5,011 bases of DNA from Chroococcidiopsidaceae cyanobacterium CP_BM_RX_35 (GTDB lineage Bacteria > Cyanobacteriota > Cyanobacteriia > Cyanobacteriales > Chroococcidiopsidaceae): positions 1 to 5,011 of the forward strand of contig JAFAVL010000767.1 in assembly GCA_019242465.1 (NCBI GenBank), read 5' to 3'. The position numbers and the translations under genes were made by a program. The notes beneath the pieces were generated by a model. That model did no database searches. It had not been told where the DNA came from and saw nothing but the letters and a program-made list of their open reading frames with translations. Shown here piece by piece: positions 1 to 5,011 of this stretch; position 1 is the first letter of the stretch, and each line of letters opens with the position of its first letter.

Positions 1-362
1 TCTGCACCACTCAAATTTGCACCACTCAGATGTGACCAGCTTAAGTCTGCTTCCGTCAAGTTGGCTCTCGTCAGCTCTGCCCGCTCCAGATTTGCACCTC
101 GCAAGCCTGTCAAAGTCATATTAGCCTCAATCAGATTTGTCCGATATAGGTTGACCCCAGTTAAATTTGCTCCACTTAGATTGACCCGGCTTAAGTTAGC
201 TTGACTCAAGTTTGCCCCATCTAAGTTTGCTCTACTTAGCTGTGCTTCCGTTAGGTTGGCTTTGAATAGTTCTGCTCGCTCCAGATTTGCACTACAAAGG
301 TCTGCCAAAATCAATTTTGTCTCACTCAAATCTGCCCGATAAAAGTTGACCTCAGTCAGATT
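1..362 (-). repeat. Higher-order internal repeat of 195 bp (13 pentapeptides)
   Basis: Inside the pentapeptide gene, the segment read from 362 down to 168 is repeated from 167 down to 1, where the window cuts it. The offset is exactly 195 bp, or 65 residues. Matching landmarks are NLTEVNFYR against NLTGVNLYR and NLERAELFKANLTEA against NLERAELTRANLTEA. By hand about 34 of the 55 compared residues agree. Over the best 60 bp (241-300 against 46-105) about three quarters of bases agree, including an identical 16-base run. This looks like an old segmental duplication on top of the five-residue periodicity. Confidence 0.7.
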
Positions 363-797
363 GGCTCCACTCAGGTTGGCTCCGCTCAGCTTGACTCCAC
401 TCAGGTCGGCTCCACTCAGGTTGGCTCCACTCAGATTTACCCCATCAAGATTAGCCCTTCTCAGGTTAGCCTGACACAAAATTGCCTTCCTTAAAGTTGC
501 TCTCCACAAAGTTACTCCACTCATATCCGCGTTGGTTAGATTAGCCTCGTCTAGATCGGCTCCAGCCAGATGGGCTCCAGCCAGACGGGCTCTCATTAAG
601 TTAGCTTGCCTTATGACTGCACCATTCAGGTCTACCCCAACTAGATATGCCCCACTGAGATCGACACCGCTCAGGTTGGTCTTCTTCAAATTTGCGCCAC
701 TCAGATCAACTGCACCTAGATGCACTGCACTCAGGTCTGTAGTTTGAAAATTCCTCTCTCCTGCTGTATAGCGTCTCAGGAGTTCTTTGGCATCCAT
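1..797 (-). CDS. Pentapeptide-repeat protein, C-terminus beyond the left edge
   Basis: The frame is open from an ATG at 797 to base 1, giving 265 residues plus two bases of the next codon. No stop is reached, so the gene is partial at its 3' end. Residues 1-15 form a short non-repeat cap (MDAKELLRRYTAGER). From about residue 16, roughly 50 consecutive A(N/D)LXX-type pentapeptides follow without a break, with Leu, or occasionally Phe, Met or Ile, at the central position. Proteins of this family fold as a right-handed quadrilateral beta-helix with four pentapeptides per coil, so more than 12 coils lie in view. No signal peptide, membrane segment or catalytic domain is visible in this part. A GAGG ribosome-binding site at 806-809 lies 8 nt before the ATG. 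Some family members (MfpA, Qnr) mimic DNA and bind gyrase, but most cyanobacterial ones have no known role and nothing here assigns one. The family is certain; the function is unknown. Confidence 0.95.
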   Translation of the reverse strand, partial: MDAKELLRRYTAGERNFQTTDLSAVHLGAVDLSGANLKKTNLSGVDLSGAYLVGVDLNGAVIRQANLMRARLAGAHLAGADLDEANLTNADMSGVTLWRATLRKAILCQANLRRANLDGVNLSGANLSGADLSGVKLSGANLSGANLTEVNFYRADLSETKLILADLCSANLERAELFKANLTEAQLSRANLDGANLSQANLSRVNLSGANLTGVNLYRTNLIEANMTLTGLRGANLERAELTRANLTEADLSWSHLSGANLSGA

Positions 798-805
798 AGT
801 CTCTG

Positions 806-826
806 CCTCAACAACACTCCGTTGAG
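806..826 (-). promoter_or_regulatory. Possible SD-sequestering hairpin before the pentapeptide gene
   Basis: On the minus-strand transcript, CTCAAC (826-821) can pair with GTTGAG (812-807) over 6 bp with an 8-nt loop. The second arm overlaps the GAGG ribosome-binding site (809-806) of the gene starting at 797. The same CTCAAC is also part of the 3' arm of the perfect 12-bp hairpin at 820-846. The two pairings exclude each other: the long hairpin leaves the ribosome-binding site free and the short one covers it. The pairing is seen in the sequence; a regulatory role is inference, and the long hairpin should be far more stable. Confidence 0.3.
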
Positions 827-854
827 CTGAAACCTTCAGCTCAACGATTTTTTA
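820..854 (+). terminator. Perfect 12-bp hairpin with U-run on the plus strand
   Basis: Bases 820-831 and 835-846 are exact inverted complements around an ACC loop and are followed by A and six T (847-853). This has the form of an intrinsic terminator for plus-strand transcription. No plus-strand gene precedes it. The bases to its left are antisense to the pentapeptide gene, so it could stop antisense transcripts. Read in the minus direction, the hairpin lies between the Rieske stop (868) and the pentapeptide start (797) and has no U-run after it, so it should not terminate that transcript efficiently by the classical mechanism. Confidence 0.55.
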
Positions 855-867
855 TATTCGCCCTCTC

Positions 868-1251
868 CTACCCTGGCTCACAAATGTCTGGGATCCCCAC
901 CTGCAGGTTCTGATCAACTACACACACCGGATAGGTAAGCAAAGGCTTAAGCTGCTGGCGCAGATAAGGTAGGCTACCTAATGGATAGACCTTGCGAGGG
1001 TAGAGATTCTCTCCGGTACAGATGTCATATTGAAAGTGGTGCCAGGGGCAGTCCAGTACCCCTTGCCAGACTTTACCCCCTGTTAATGGCAAGTTTTGGT
1101 GCCCACATAAACCCTGGAGAGCATAGAAACTCCCTTTATCGTTCACCAAGAGAATTAGGCACTGCCTCACCTGAATCGTAAGTGTCTGCCCTGGCGGAAT
1201 CTCCTCAGCCCTCGCTACTGTTACATACGATATTGCCTCTTGTGATTTCAT
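868..1251 (-). CDS. Soluble Rieske [2Fe-2S] ferredoxin
   Basis: This is a 127-residue cytosolic Rieske protein. Counted from the ATG at 1251, the cluster ligands are C49-x-H51 (CGH) and C68-x-x-H71 (CPWH), 16 residues apart. The extra cysteines that form a disulfide in cytochrome bc1/b6f Rieske proteins are absent from both loops, and there is no membrane anchor. It is therefore the low-potential ferredoxin type, as in aromatic oxygenase systems or NirD-like proteins, and not PetC. The family expectation is one-electron transfer to an oxygenase or other redox partner; no oxygenase or reductase gene is in the window. Residue 72, after the second ligand His, is His where Gly is common (CPWHHF against CPxHG). 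Further cysteines are C31, C78, C110 and C124. The frame extends to a TTG at 1275, but that codon has no ribosome-binding site, whereas the ATG at 1251 has GGAG 7 nt upstream. The stop is TAG at 868. The partner is unknown. Confidence 0.92.
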   Translation of the reverse strand: MKSQEAISYVTVARAEEIPPGQTLTIQVRQCLILLVNDKGSFYALQGLCGHQNLPLTGGKVWQGVLDCPWHHFQYDICTGENLYPRKVYPLGSLPYLRQQLKPLLTYPVCVVDQNLQVGIPDICEPG

Positions 1252-1258
1252 TAGGTGA

Positions 1259-1262
1259 CTCC
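1259..1262 (-). promoter_or_regulatory. Ribosome-binding site that sets the Rieske start
   Basis: GGAG on the minus strand lies 7 nt before the ATG at 1251. The upstream TTG at 1275 is preceded only by a T-rich stretch. This favours the 127-residue form over a 135-residue form. Confidence 0.6.
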
Positions 1263-1273
1263 ACTGCTCTGCC

Positions 1274-1318
1274 AAAAAAATTATGAAAGGCTATGGCAGC
1301 GGGCAAGGTCCGCTGCCA
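1274..1318 (-). terminator. GC-rich hairpin followed, after a gap, by a T7 run
   Basis: Bases 1294-1302 and 1310-1318 form a perfect 9-bp stem (TGGCAGCGG with its complement) around a 7-nt loop. It lies between the ferritin-like gene and the Rieske gene. On the minus strand a run of seven T (1280-1274) comes 13 nt after the stem. That is too far for a textbook intrinsic terminator, where the U-run touches the stem. It may be a weak terminator, an mRNA-stabilising 3' end of the ferritin-like transcript, or a leader structure of the Rieske mRNA. The hairpin itself is clear; the role is not. Confidence 0.4.
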
Positions 1319-1426
1319 CAATCCACCCACTCCCCAAATCAAGCTTGTGACACGACTACTTACAATCCGGTATTAACTACCTTGCCGCAATTAAACTTCA
1401 ATCTGATAAGATGAAATCGACAATAC

Positions 1427-2005
1427 TTACTTGCCGTTATGGCTGTTGGGGACTGTCATAAACTGAGAAGTATAGGGTGACTCACCAGGTCCGCCGCGAC
1501 GGAAGTGACCAGAAGGTCCCTCACCCAAAAACTCGCTAAACCAGGCTTCATGCTCTACTTCTTCGTTGAGGATTGCCAGGGATAATTCGTAGGTGCGATG
1601 ATCCTTGCCAAATGTCATATTGCAAATTTCCGTGTAGACACGGATGGCACACCGCTCTGCTTCTACCAAAACATGCAATAGTTGTTTGATATCTCGTGGA
1701 TTTTCTGGCAGGTAGGCATCGGCACAGGCAGCATTGTTGGCAAAGTCACGGATGTCTCGCGGGATTTCACCACCCAATTCGTAGATGCGGGGAATCAAGG
1801 CTTCAAAGTGGTTGCGGTCTTCTATGCGGGCATCCTCAATGATCTCTTTCAGCCCTTCCCCCTCAAAGCCAATGGCATTGACCCGTAGGATAGTGTAGTA
1901 GTAGTAGGTTGTGAATTCAGCTGATGCGGCACGTACGAGCTTGGCAATTAGCTCTTTTACATTAATGCCAGCCTGCTCCACCATTTGCAATGCGACTTTA
2001 GCCAT
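1427..2005 (-). CDS. Dps-like ferritin-superfamily protein (DPSL / thioferritin type)
   Basis: This is a 192-residue four-helix-bundle protein. The iron-site pattern is E30 in helix A, an E62-D63-x-x-H66 stretch in helix B, E117 in helix C and E149-x-x-H152 in helix D. The spacings of 33 (E30-D63) and 32 (E117-E149) fit the internal symmetry of ferritins. From memory, the blocks around IPRDIRDF (81-88), ERCA (117-120), YTEICNMT (124-131) and EHEAWF (151-156) match the Dps-like proteins of archaea and some bacteria rather than classical DpsA. Such proteins form 12-subunit cages that oxidise Fe(II), preferably with peroxide, and store it. Cysteines C94, C119 and C128 fit the cysteine-containing site of that group. 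The Gly/Pro-rich tail (161-192) is probably flexible. A run of four tyrosines (34-37) follows E30. The ATG at 2005 has an ideal AGGAGG (2013-2018) 7 nt upstream, which suggests high expression. No clear Fur or PerR box was found in the 129-bp upstream gap. The exact subfamily is less certain than the fold. Confidence 0.88.
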   Translation of the reverse strand: MAKVALQMVEQAGINVKELIAKLVRAASAEFTTYYYYTILRVNAIGFEGEGLKEIIEDARIEDRNHFEALIPRIYELGGEIPRDIRDFANNAACADAYLPENPRDIKQLLHVLVEAERCAIRVYTEICNMTFGKDHRTYELSLAILNEEVEHEAWFSEFLGEGPSGHFRRGGPGESPYTSQFMTVPNSHNGK

Positions 2006-2134
2006 GATGGAACCTCCTAAATTTGTTTCAACGGATTTTAAGTGAATTTATTAAACAGCTGAGTAGTTAATATTGTTTTTGCAAACAGTTCTAATACCAC
2101 CAGCTTTACCTGTATTTCAGTCCGTGAATAACGA

Positions 2135-2344
2135 TTACTGACGGCTATCACTCCATTCAGCCATCAAACGGAAAGCCCAGATGCTCAATGCAGCTCCTAT
2201 TACAAGTCCTAACCACGAGCCCCAGAACGGAACGGCAACTGTCCCAATTTGAAACGACCAGTGATTAAACAGTCTGACGATATGCAGTACAGAAACTAAA
2301 GCAAAAATAGCTGCTGAAATCAGGAAATATACTTTCGCACTCAT
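2135..2344 (-). CDS. Small two-helix membrane protein, function unknown
   Basis: This 69-residue protein has two hydrophobic segments, about residues 5-24 and 36-60, joined by a short loop (NHWSFQIG) and ending in a polar tail (AEWSDSRQ). I recognise no named family. Small proteins of this layout with a conserved SWLGLV-like second helix occur as hypothetical proteins in many bacteria. The start is well supported: GGGAGG lies 8 nt before the ATG at 2344. The stop is TAA at 2135. It lies 258 bp downstream of pntB and 129 bp upstream of the ferritin-like gene, so it could have its own promoter. It may be part of neither unit. The coding call rests on the ribosome-binding site, the coherent membrane topology and the shared strand. 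No function is proposed. Confidence 0.75.
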   Translation of the reverse strand: MSAKVYFLISAAIFALVSVLHIVRLFNHWSFQIGTVAVPFWGSWLGLVIGAALSIWAFRLMAEWSDSRQ

Positions 2345-2396
2345 TTCTAAATCCTCCCTTTTTCCTCGGTTGGGAAATACGGGCGTCTGATAGCGA

Positions 2397-2423
2397 CTTA
2401 TACCTTAATCTTGTACCAAGCAA
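2397..2423 (-). promoter_or_regulatory. Possible promoter of the small membrane protein gene
   Basis: On the minus strand, TATAAG (2402-2397), a five-of-six match to the -10 consensus, is preceded at 15 bp by TTGCTT (2423-2418), a weak -35 match. It lies about 50 bp before the ATG at 2344. The spacing is short and the -35 poor, so this is only a candidate. Confidence 0.25.
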
Positions 2424-2478
2424 AAAGAATCTTGCCTAAGAATGTAATCTTTGAAACAAATCGTCATCTCTATGTCCC

Positions 2479-2509
2479 CACGCGATGTGCAACGAGTACA
2501 TCATGCGTG
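2479..2509. repeat. Inverted repeat in the pntB downstream gap
   Basis: CACGCGATGT (2479-2488) pairs with ACATC (2498-2502) and GCGTG (2505-2509). This gives a 10-bp stem with a two-base AT bulge and a 9-nt loop. No T-run follows in either direction, so it is not a classical terminator. It could be an operator, a processed 3' end of the pnt mRNA or a chance structure. Apart from this and the candidate promoter, I see nothing in the 258-bp gap (2345-2602). Confidence 0.35.
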
Positions 2510-2602
2510 CTCAGAATGCTTATCGTGCAGCCGTCTGCTGAATGAGCAGTGGATCAGCTGACCAGGGGAATTATCCGAAATCTTAAATAGTGCATTGCCG
2601 GA

Positions 2603-4021
2603 TTAATAAATTGATACGACTTGTTTGTCCTCAAACAGTTTTTGCAACATAACCACATTTTTCTTGGCATCGCCGAATAGCATGCGGGTATTGTGCTTAT
2701 AAAATAGGGGATTCTCAACTCCAGCGTAACCACTGGCCATGCTACGCTTCATCACCACTACAGTGTTGGATTTCCAAACCTCCATTACTGGCATGCCAGC
2801 GATCGGGCTGTTTGGGTCTTCCAACGCGCTCGGGTTAACAGTATCGTTAGCACCAATCACAAGCACTACATCCGTTTTAGGGAAGTCCTCATTAATCTCA
2901 TCCATTTCCAGGACAATGTCGTACGGCACATTAGCCTCAGCCAGGAGGACATTCATGTGTCCAGGCATGCGACCAGCTACCGGATGGATGCCAAAGCGAA
3001 CCCGTATGCCGTGATCGCGCAGGAACTTCGCGACCTCCGACACGGGATGCTGGGCTTGGGCCACTGCCATGCCAAAGCCAGGGACGATGACGACGCTCTT
3101 GGCACTGCGCAGGAGCTCAAAAGTCTCCTCAATCGTAGTCGAAGTGACTTCTCCTGCAGGCCGAGCGCCGCCTTCGGCTGCGATGTTCGTCTCCGCACCA
3201 AAGCCACCCAGGATCACGCTGATGAATGAACGGTTCATTGCCTTGCACATGATGTAGCTGAGGATTGCACCACTACTACCCACCAGCGCGCCCGTGATAA
3301 TCAGCAGATCGTTTGATAGCATGAAGCCAGCGGCGGCGGCTGCCCAGCCGGAGTAGCTATTAAGCATTGAGATCACAACCGGCATGTCGGCACCACCGAT
3401 TGCCATTACCAGATGAACGCCTAAGACCGAAGCGATTGCGGTCATAATCAACAGCGGTTGCAGTCCACTGGGAGCTGCAGTTCCCAGGAATTGGGCGCCA
3501 AGCCAGACTGAAACCCCAACCATGCCTATGTTCAGCAAGTGACGCGCTGGCAGAAGTACAGGTTTACTGCTGATGATGCCCCGCAGTTTACCAAAAGCGA
3601 TCACTGACCCTGTAAAGGTCACAGCACCGATGAACACACCTATAAAGACTTCAACCTGGTGAATCGTGACCTCAACTCCGGTCAAAGATTGCTCCGGTTG
3701 GAGATAATTGGCAATGCCCACCAGAATTGCCGCAGCACCAACAAAGCTATGCAGAACAGCTACTAGTTCCGGCATCGATGTCATTGCCACACGAGAGGCT
3801 ACAATCGCACCGATAACGGCTCCTGGTAGGACGACTGCTCCCAGTGTAACGTATTGCGTCACCCCAAGAGAGAGCGCGGTAGCAACGAAAGCGATAAGCA
3901 TGCCAATGATGCCGTAAACGTTACCTTTGCGAGCGGTTTCCCGATCGGACAAACCTCCCAGGCTAAGAATGAATAAAGCGCTAGCCACAATATAAGCAAC
4001 TGTCAGCAGGTTATTTGACAT
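2603..4021 (-). CDS. pntB: NAD(P) transhydrogenase, beta subunit
   Basis: This is the membrane subunit that carries domain III and binds NADP(H). It couples proton flow across the membrane to hydride transfer from NADH to NADP+. It has 472 residues, close to the 462 I recall for E. coli PntB, and is colinear with it. About nine hydrophobic segments fill residues 5-270. H91, in LHSFVG, falls at the position of the E. coli proton-channel histidine. D212 and N221 correspond to D213 and N222 there. Domain III (about 295-472) has the nucleotide loop [10 protein letters not shown] (315-324), [20 protein letters not shown] (343-362), GANDTVNP (390-397) and KRSM with GYAGV near the end. All key motifs are intact. 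The ATG at 4021 has AAGGAG only 3 nt upstream, directly after the pntA stop, so coupled translation is likely. The enzyme would supply NADPH under low light or mixotrophy, as reported for Synechocystis PntAB. Confidence 0.98.
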   Translation of the reverse strand: MSNNLLTVAYIVASALFILSLGGLSDRETARKGNVYGIIGMLIAFVATALSLGVTQYVTLGAVVLPGAVIGAIVASRVAMTSMPELVAVLHSFVGAAAILVGIANYLQPEQSLTGVEVTIHQVEVFIGVFIGAVTFTGSVIAFGKLRGIISSKPVLLPARHLLNIGMVGVSVWLGAQFLGTAAPSGLQPLLIMTAIASVLGVHLVMAIGGADMPVVISMLNSYSGWAAAAAGFMLSNDLLIITGALVGSSGAILSYIMCKAMNRSFISVILGGFGAETNIAAEGGARPAGEVTSTTIEETFELLRSAKSVVIVPGFGMAVAQAQHPVSEVAKFLRDHGIRVRFGIHPVAGRMPGHMNVLLAEANVPYDIVLEMDEINEDFPKTDVVLVIGANDTVNPSALEDPNSPIAGMPVMEVWKSNTVVVMKRSMASGYAGVENPLFYKHNTRMLFGDAKKNVVMLQKLFEDKQVVSIY

Positions 4022-4030
4022 AATCTCCTT

Positions 4031-5011
4031 CTACTTTTGGAACATCTTGAGCATGCGTTGGGTAACCAGGAAGCCACCAGAAATGTTGATCGTCCCGACC
4101 AAGATGGCGATCGCACCAAGGATGGTGGTAGGTGAACTTGGTGACCCAGAGATTTGGAGCATGCCACCAATGATGATGATTCCGCTAATCGCATTGGTGA
4201 CACTCATGAGTGGCGTGTGCAGCGCAGGCTTCACGTTCCAGATAACTTGCCAGCCAACGAAGCAGGCTAGGACAAATACAGTGAAGTGCGATAGGAACGA
4301 AGCAGGCGCACCGATACCGATACCAACAAGGGCTAAACCAGCCAGCAGCAGCCATAGTAGACCAGTGCTGTCTTTCGCGTCTTTAGGCGCCTCGACTACC
4401 TTGTTAGATAGCAGGCTAACACTCCCCTTTGAGTCCTCGGACGCCTCAACCTTATTAGATCTAGCCATAGCAGACTGCTGTTGTGCAGGCTTGGGCTGCT
4501 CCGGTAATGCACTGGGCTTGGGTGGGGGCCAGGTAATATCGCCAGCATGAAGTACCAGGGCACCCCGGATAACCTCATTTTCGAGATCGACCTTGTAGTT
4601 GTCAGCCCCACCCATGTCGTTGAGGAGATGGCAAAGATTGGTGCCATAAAGCTGGCTTGCCTGTTGAGCCATCCGACTAGGTAGGTCAGTAAGACCTACA
4701 ATCGTCACCCCCCTGTAGCGGTAGACCTCACTGGGGCGAGTACAGGCACAATTCCCGCCCTGCTCCGCAGCCATATCGACAATGACCGACCCATCCTTCA
4801 TGCTTTCAACCATTTCCTGAGTGATTAGCAGAGGTGCTTCTTTGCCTGGGATCAACGCCGTCGTAATGATAATGTCAACCTCTTTAGCCTGGGCAGCAAA
4901 CAGAGCCATCTCGGCCTTGATAAACTCGTCACTCATCACCTTGGCGTAGCCACCCTCACCCGTGCCATCCTCTGCGAAGTTGAGTTCGAGAAACTCTGCG
5001 CCCAAGCTCTG
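4031..5011 (-). CDS. pntA: NAD(P) transhydrogenase, fused alpha subunit, N-terminus beyond the right edge
   Basis: In view are 326 C-terminal residues (first full codon at 5011), continuing upstream without a start. The TTG at 5005 is an internal Leu codon, not a start. Residues 1-161 in view are the second part of NAD(H)-binding domain I, with [48 protein letters not shown] and ending near ITWPPP, all matching E. coli PntA. A Pro/Gln/Lys-rich linker (162-217) leads to four membrane helices (about 218-236, 243-261, 268-287, 296-315) with [13 protein letters not shown] between and the VTQRMLKMF ending. In many bacteria the alpha subunit is split at this linker; here it is fused, as in E. coli. 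By comparison with E. coli (510 residues) the complete protein should be somewhat longer, mostly because of the linker. The stop is TAG at 4031, 9 bp before pntB; the two form one operon. The identity is certain. Confidence 0.98.
   Translation of the reverse strand, partial: QSLGAEFLELNFAEDGTGEGGYAKVMSDEFIKAEMALFAAQAKEVDIIITTALIPGKEAPLLITQEMVESMKDGSVIVDMAAEQGGNCACTRPSEVYRYRGVTIVGLTDLPSRMAQQASQLYGTNLCHLLNDMGGADNYKVDLENEVIRGALVLHAGDITWPPPKPSALPEQPKPAQQQSAMARSNKVEASEDSKGSVSLLSNKVVEAPKDAKDSTGLLWLLLAGLALVGIGIGAPASFLSHFTVFVLACFVGWQVIWNVKPALHTPLMSVTNAISGIIIIGGMLQISGSPSSPTTILGAIAILVGTINISGGFLVTQRMLKMFQK
4107..4114. repeat. HIP1 octamer GCGATCGC
   Basis: This is an exact copy of the highly iterated palindrome that is over-represented in many cyanobacterial genomes. 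Near matches occur inside pntB, for example at 2799-2806 (GCGATCGG). It lies within pntA and keeps the reading frame. One exact copy in 5 kb is modest support for a cyanobacterial origin. Confidence 0.6.
4355..4459 (-). repeat. Imperfect tandem duplication in the PntA inter-domain linker
   Basis: Two adjacent copies encode [17 protein letters not shown] (4459-4409, 17 residues) and [18 protein letters not shown] (4408-4355, 18 residues). The DNA copies agree at roughly two thirds of positions, and the second has one extra codon. The reading frame is preserved. The duplication lies between domain I and the first membrane helix, where other organisms have separate genes. Confidence 0.7.

Noticed and set aside
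532..747. Plus-strand open frame of 71 codons
   Set aside because: It is the complement of the pentapeptide array. Its Arg/Ser/Pro/Ala periodicity is forced by the repeat on the other strand.
1..797. CRISPR-like or minisatellite reading of the 15-bp periodicity
   Set aside because: The period is explained fully by an unbroken coding frame of pentapeptides. The units vary at synonymous positions and there are no spacers.
1252..1275. Longer Rieske protein from TTG at 1275
   Set aside because: There is no ribosome-binding site before the TTG, while the ATG at 1251 has GGAG at good spacing. The added eight residues lie outside the Rieske fold.
1363..1380. Ten-base GTAGTTAATA shared in inverted orientation with the ferritin upstream gap (near 2063)
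   Set aside because: It is short, AT-rich and has no extended similarity, so it is likely chance.
2006..2134. Fur/PerR-type operator or clear promoter before the ferritin-like gene
   Set aside because: The gap is AT-rich and has a small TGTTT/AAACA inverted repeat, but nothing matches a known box or a well-spaced promoter pair convincingly.
2535..2549. CTGCT/AGCAG mini-hairpin in the pnt downstream gap
   Set aside because: It is only a 5-bp stem without a T-run, so it is not distinguishable from chance.
4047..4550. Plus-strand open frame of 167 codons over pntA
   Set aside because: It is antisense to clearly conserved PntA sequence, has low-complexity composition and has no recognisable domain.
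5003..5005. pntA start at 5005
   Set aside because: The codon is TTG within conserved domain I sequence ([10 protein letters not shown]), and the frame stays open to the window edge. It is an internal Leu.

Overview
The window most likely comes from a cyanobacterial chromosome. The evidence is a long pentapeptide-repeat protein with an N-terminal cap of a kind I associate with cyanobacteria, one exact HIP1 octamer (GCGATCGC, 4107-4114) and several near matches, and proteins that look at home in that phylum. No marker pins down the genus. All six protein genes are on the minus strand, so transcription runs from right to left. I see no tRNA, rRNA, transposase, CRISPR array or prophage gene.

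Right part (2603-5011): the proton-translocating NAD(P) transhydrogenase genes pntA (5' end outside the window) and pntB. They are 9 bp apart and surely one operon. pntA is the fused form, with soluble NAD(H) domain and membrane segments in one chain. Its inter-domain linker carries an imperfect tandem duplication. PntAB exchanges hydride between NADH and NADP+ using the proton gradient.

Middle part (1427-2344): a 258-bp gap with an inverted repeat and a possible promoter, then a 69-residue two-helix membrane protein of unknown function, then a Dps-like ferritin-superfamily protein (DPSL or 'thioferritin' type) with a complete carboxylate/histidine iron-site pattern, three cysteines and a very strong Shine-Dalgarno sequence.

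Left part (1-1251): a small soluble Rieske [2Fe-2S] ferredoxin preceded by a 9-bp GC-rich hairpin, then a long pentapeptide-repeat protein that runs off the left edge. Just upstream of that last gene lies a perfect 12-bp hairpin whose U-run points along the plus strand. One of its arms could also pair with the ribosome-binding site of the pentapeptide gene.

The genes share a loose redox and iron theme: NADPH supply, iron storage and peroxide protection, and a one-electron carrier. The most interesting hypothesis is that the Rieske ferredoxin is a redox partner of the neighbouring DPSL cage, as Bfd is for bacterioferritin. This is inference from adjacency only. No clearly new multi-gene system is evident.
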